Part shown: positions 63,009 through 64,000 of the stretch, piece after piece
Position numbering within the stretch: position 1 is the stretch's first letter
Layout of the letters: the number at the start of each line of letters is the position of its first letter
Source of the DNA: Syntrophales bacterium
Lineage (GTDB): Bacteria; Desulfobacterota; Syntrophia; Syntrophales; UBA2210
NCBI GenBank assembly: GCA_023230565.1
Contig: JALNXD010000003.1
Coordinates: forward strand, 1 to 64,000
Direction: 5' to 3'
Length of the DNA stretch: 64,000 bases
Made by a program: the position numbers and the translations under genes
The notes under the pieces: model-generated
The model's input: only the letters and a program-made list of their open reading frames with translations
Databases searched by the model: none
Told to the model about the DNA's origin: nothing

Positions 63009-63588
63009 AAAACTGATACGCACATTCCTGGCTGCGGAACTCCCTTCAGATAAAAAGGAGCACATGATCCGCATACAGGAACATATGAAAAGAAAGCTTG
63101 CAGGATTTCGCTGGGTAAGGCCGGAGGGAATTCACCTGACCCTGAAATTTTTCGGCTACATAGGCACTGCAGATATTGTCCGGATTGAAGAAATAATAAG
63201 GCGGCATACCGAAAAGGCATCTCCCATGGCTTTTATGCTTTCCGAAGTCGGGGGGTTTCCCAGTCTAACACACCCCCGCGTTATTTGGGTGGGCCTTGAA
63301 GGCGATATAGAACATTTAAGACAGCTCCAGAAAAATATAGAGACGGATCTTGGAAATAAAGGATTTCCAAGAGAAAAAAAGAAGTTCAGCCCTCATCTTA
63401 CCCTTGCAAGAGTAAAATCGCCTGGGGGGAAGATTGACGGACTTGAAGATTCGCTGAAAGGTATCAGAAAATTCCGGACACGTTCCTTTAATGTTGCAGA
63501 ACTCGTACTTTTCAAAAGCGATCTTGCACCTGATGGAGCGGTGCATACCGCTCTGGCCCGTTTTCCAATGGGAGGCACTTCCCGGTGA
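63001..63588 (+). CDS. thpR: RNA 2',3'-cyclic phosphodiesterase (ThpR/LigT)
   Basis: A 195-residue 2H-phosphoesterase with both catalytic HxTx motifs (HLTLKFFG near residue 40 and HLTLARV near 131). The family opens RNA 2',3'-cyclic ends and was formerly called 2'-5' RNA ligase. It overlaps cinA by eight bases and has an AAGGCAGGG site inside it. Confidence 0.92.
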   Translation: MNEKLIRTFLAAELPSDKKEHMIRIQEHMKRKLAGFRWVRPEGIHLTLKFFGYIGTADIVRIEEIIRRHTEKASPMAFMLSEVGGFPSLTHPRVIWVGLEGDIEHLRQLQKNIETDLGNKGFPREKKKFSPHLTLARVKSPGGKIDGLEDSLKGIRKFRTRSFNVAELVLFKSDLAPDGAVHTALARFPMGGTSR

Positions 63589-63670
63589 CGGGTGTCAAAT
63601 CGAAAAGAATCAAAAGGGGAAGTGTCTCCCGCAGGCATTTAATCCATTAATCAATACGAAGGGGGAAATA

Positions 63671-64000
63671 ATGATATCATCTGACTCGGAACGGGAAAAG
63701 GCCGTTGATCTGGCTATTGCCCAGATTGAGAAACAATTTGGAAAAGGTTCGATCATGAGGCTCGGGGGTGATGAAGTCGTATCAAATATTCCGGCTATTC
63801 CGACTGGAGCACTGAGCCTCGATATTGCTCTCGGCGTCGGCGGAATACCGCGTGGCCGGATTGTTGAAATCTACGGTCCGGAATCAGGCGGAAAAACGAC
63901 TTTGGCCCTCCATGTAGTGGCGGAGGCACAAAAAGAGGGGGGTCTCGCAGCCTTTATCGATGCGGAACATGCCCTGGACGTAGTATATGCAAGGAAGATA
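63671..64000 (+). CDS. recA: Recombinase RecA, 5' part (runs off the window)
   Basis: The first 110 codons of RecA. It starts MISSDSEREKAVDLAIAQIE, with KQFGKGSIMRLG and the Walker A EIYGPESGGKTTLALH. Most RecA proteins read GPESSGKT; here Ser is replaced by Gly at the first variable position. An AAGGGGG site precedes the ATG. The upstream gap holds no copy of the GAAC-N4-GTTC operator seen at dinB. Confidence 0.96.
   Translation, partial: MISSDSEREKAVDLAIAQIEKQFGKGSIMRLGGDEVVSNIPAIPTGALSLDIALGVGGIPRGRIVEIYGPESGGKTTLALHVVAEAQKEGGLAAFIDAEHALDVVYARKI

Noticed and set aside
1..64000. Search for tRNA genes, CRISPR arrays, transposases and prophage genes
   Set aside because: No convincing cloverleaf, spacer-repeat pattern, transposase or phage structural gene was seen; the window appears to be core genome.

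Overview
The window looks like chromosomal DNA of a motile, Gram-negative, deltaproteobacterium-type organism (Desulfobacterota, syntroph- or Geobacter-like). The pointers are an F1 operon opening with paired b' and b subunits and lacking the a and c genes, the order pgpA-cinA-thpR-recA, an L/P-ring flagellum (flgH, flgI) with sigma54 and sigma28 promoter motifs, and the mreBCD-mrdA-rodA block. The taxon is inferred from gene content and order only. I see no tRNA, rRNA, CRISPR array or insertion sequence.

Regions. (1) 300-3460: a coupled string of flagellar accessory genes (histidine-kinase-like protein, two small proteins, a FliK-like protein, a lone FlhB C-terminal-like protein). (2) 3900-12910: the rod, ring and filament-junction genes flgF-flgG-flgA-flgH-flgI-flgJ behind a sigma54 site, then flgM-flgN-flgK-flgL-csrA-fliW behind a near-perfect sigma28 site. 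(3) 12920-21630, minus strand: flaG, a FliT-like gene, fliS, a giant fliD, flagellin and a glycosyltransferase, with separate sigma28 sites for flaG, fliD and flagellin. (4) 21850-31860: a chemotaxis cluster (HTH-receiver regulator, cheW, mcp, cheR, cheD, cheY, a CheX-like gene, cheB, cheA, cheY, cheX). (5) 31920-40540: signalling genes (receiver, HDOD protein, hybrid histidine kinase, PilZ protein, HD-GYP regulator, a 66-aa protein, a sigma54 activator). Two of these units carry excellent sigma28 motifs and so appear to belong to the late flagellar regulon. (6) 40680-48020: a PpiD/SurA-like chaperone, divergent from mreB-mreC-mreD-mrdA-rodA. (7) 48250-55820: ATP synthase genes atpF'-F-H-A-G-D-C, a terminator, then a CitMHS/NhaD-type ion transporter. 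(8) 55850-64000: an unknown gene, a SpeD-SpeE fusion, a cysteine-dioxygenase-like cupin coupled to a QueG-like Fe-S protein, a hairpin repeat, dinB with a LexA-type operator inside its promoter, and pgpA, cinA, thpR and the start of recA.

How it fits together. A sigma54 activator (possibly the one at 39162) would turn on the flgF operon. Completion of the hook-basal body would export FlgM and free sigma28, which would then drive flgM-fliW, flaG, fliD-fliS, flagellin, the chemotaxis operon, the HDOD gene and the HD-GYP operon. CsrA and FliW are positioned to control flagellin translation through its leader. The c-di-GMP proteins (HD-GYP, PilZ) would tie motility to second-messenger level.

The most notable points are the 1171-residue FliD with a repeated module inserted in its C-terminal domain, the sigma28-driven 66-aa gene ahead of HD-GYP, the flagellin leader with two Shine-Dalgarno-like sites, and the SOS operator lying in the spacer of the dinB promoter.
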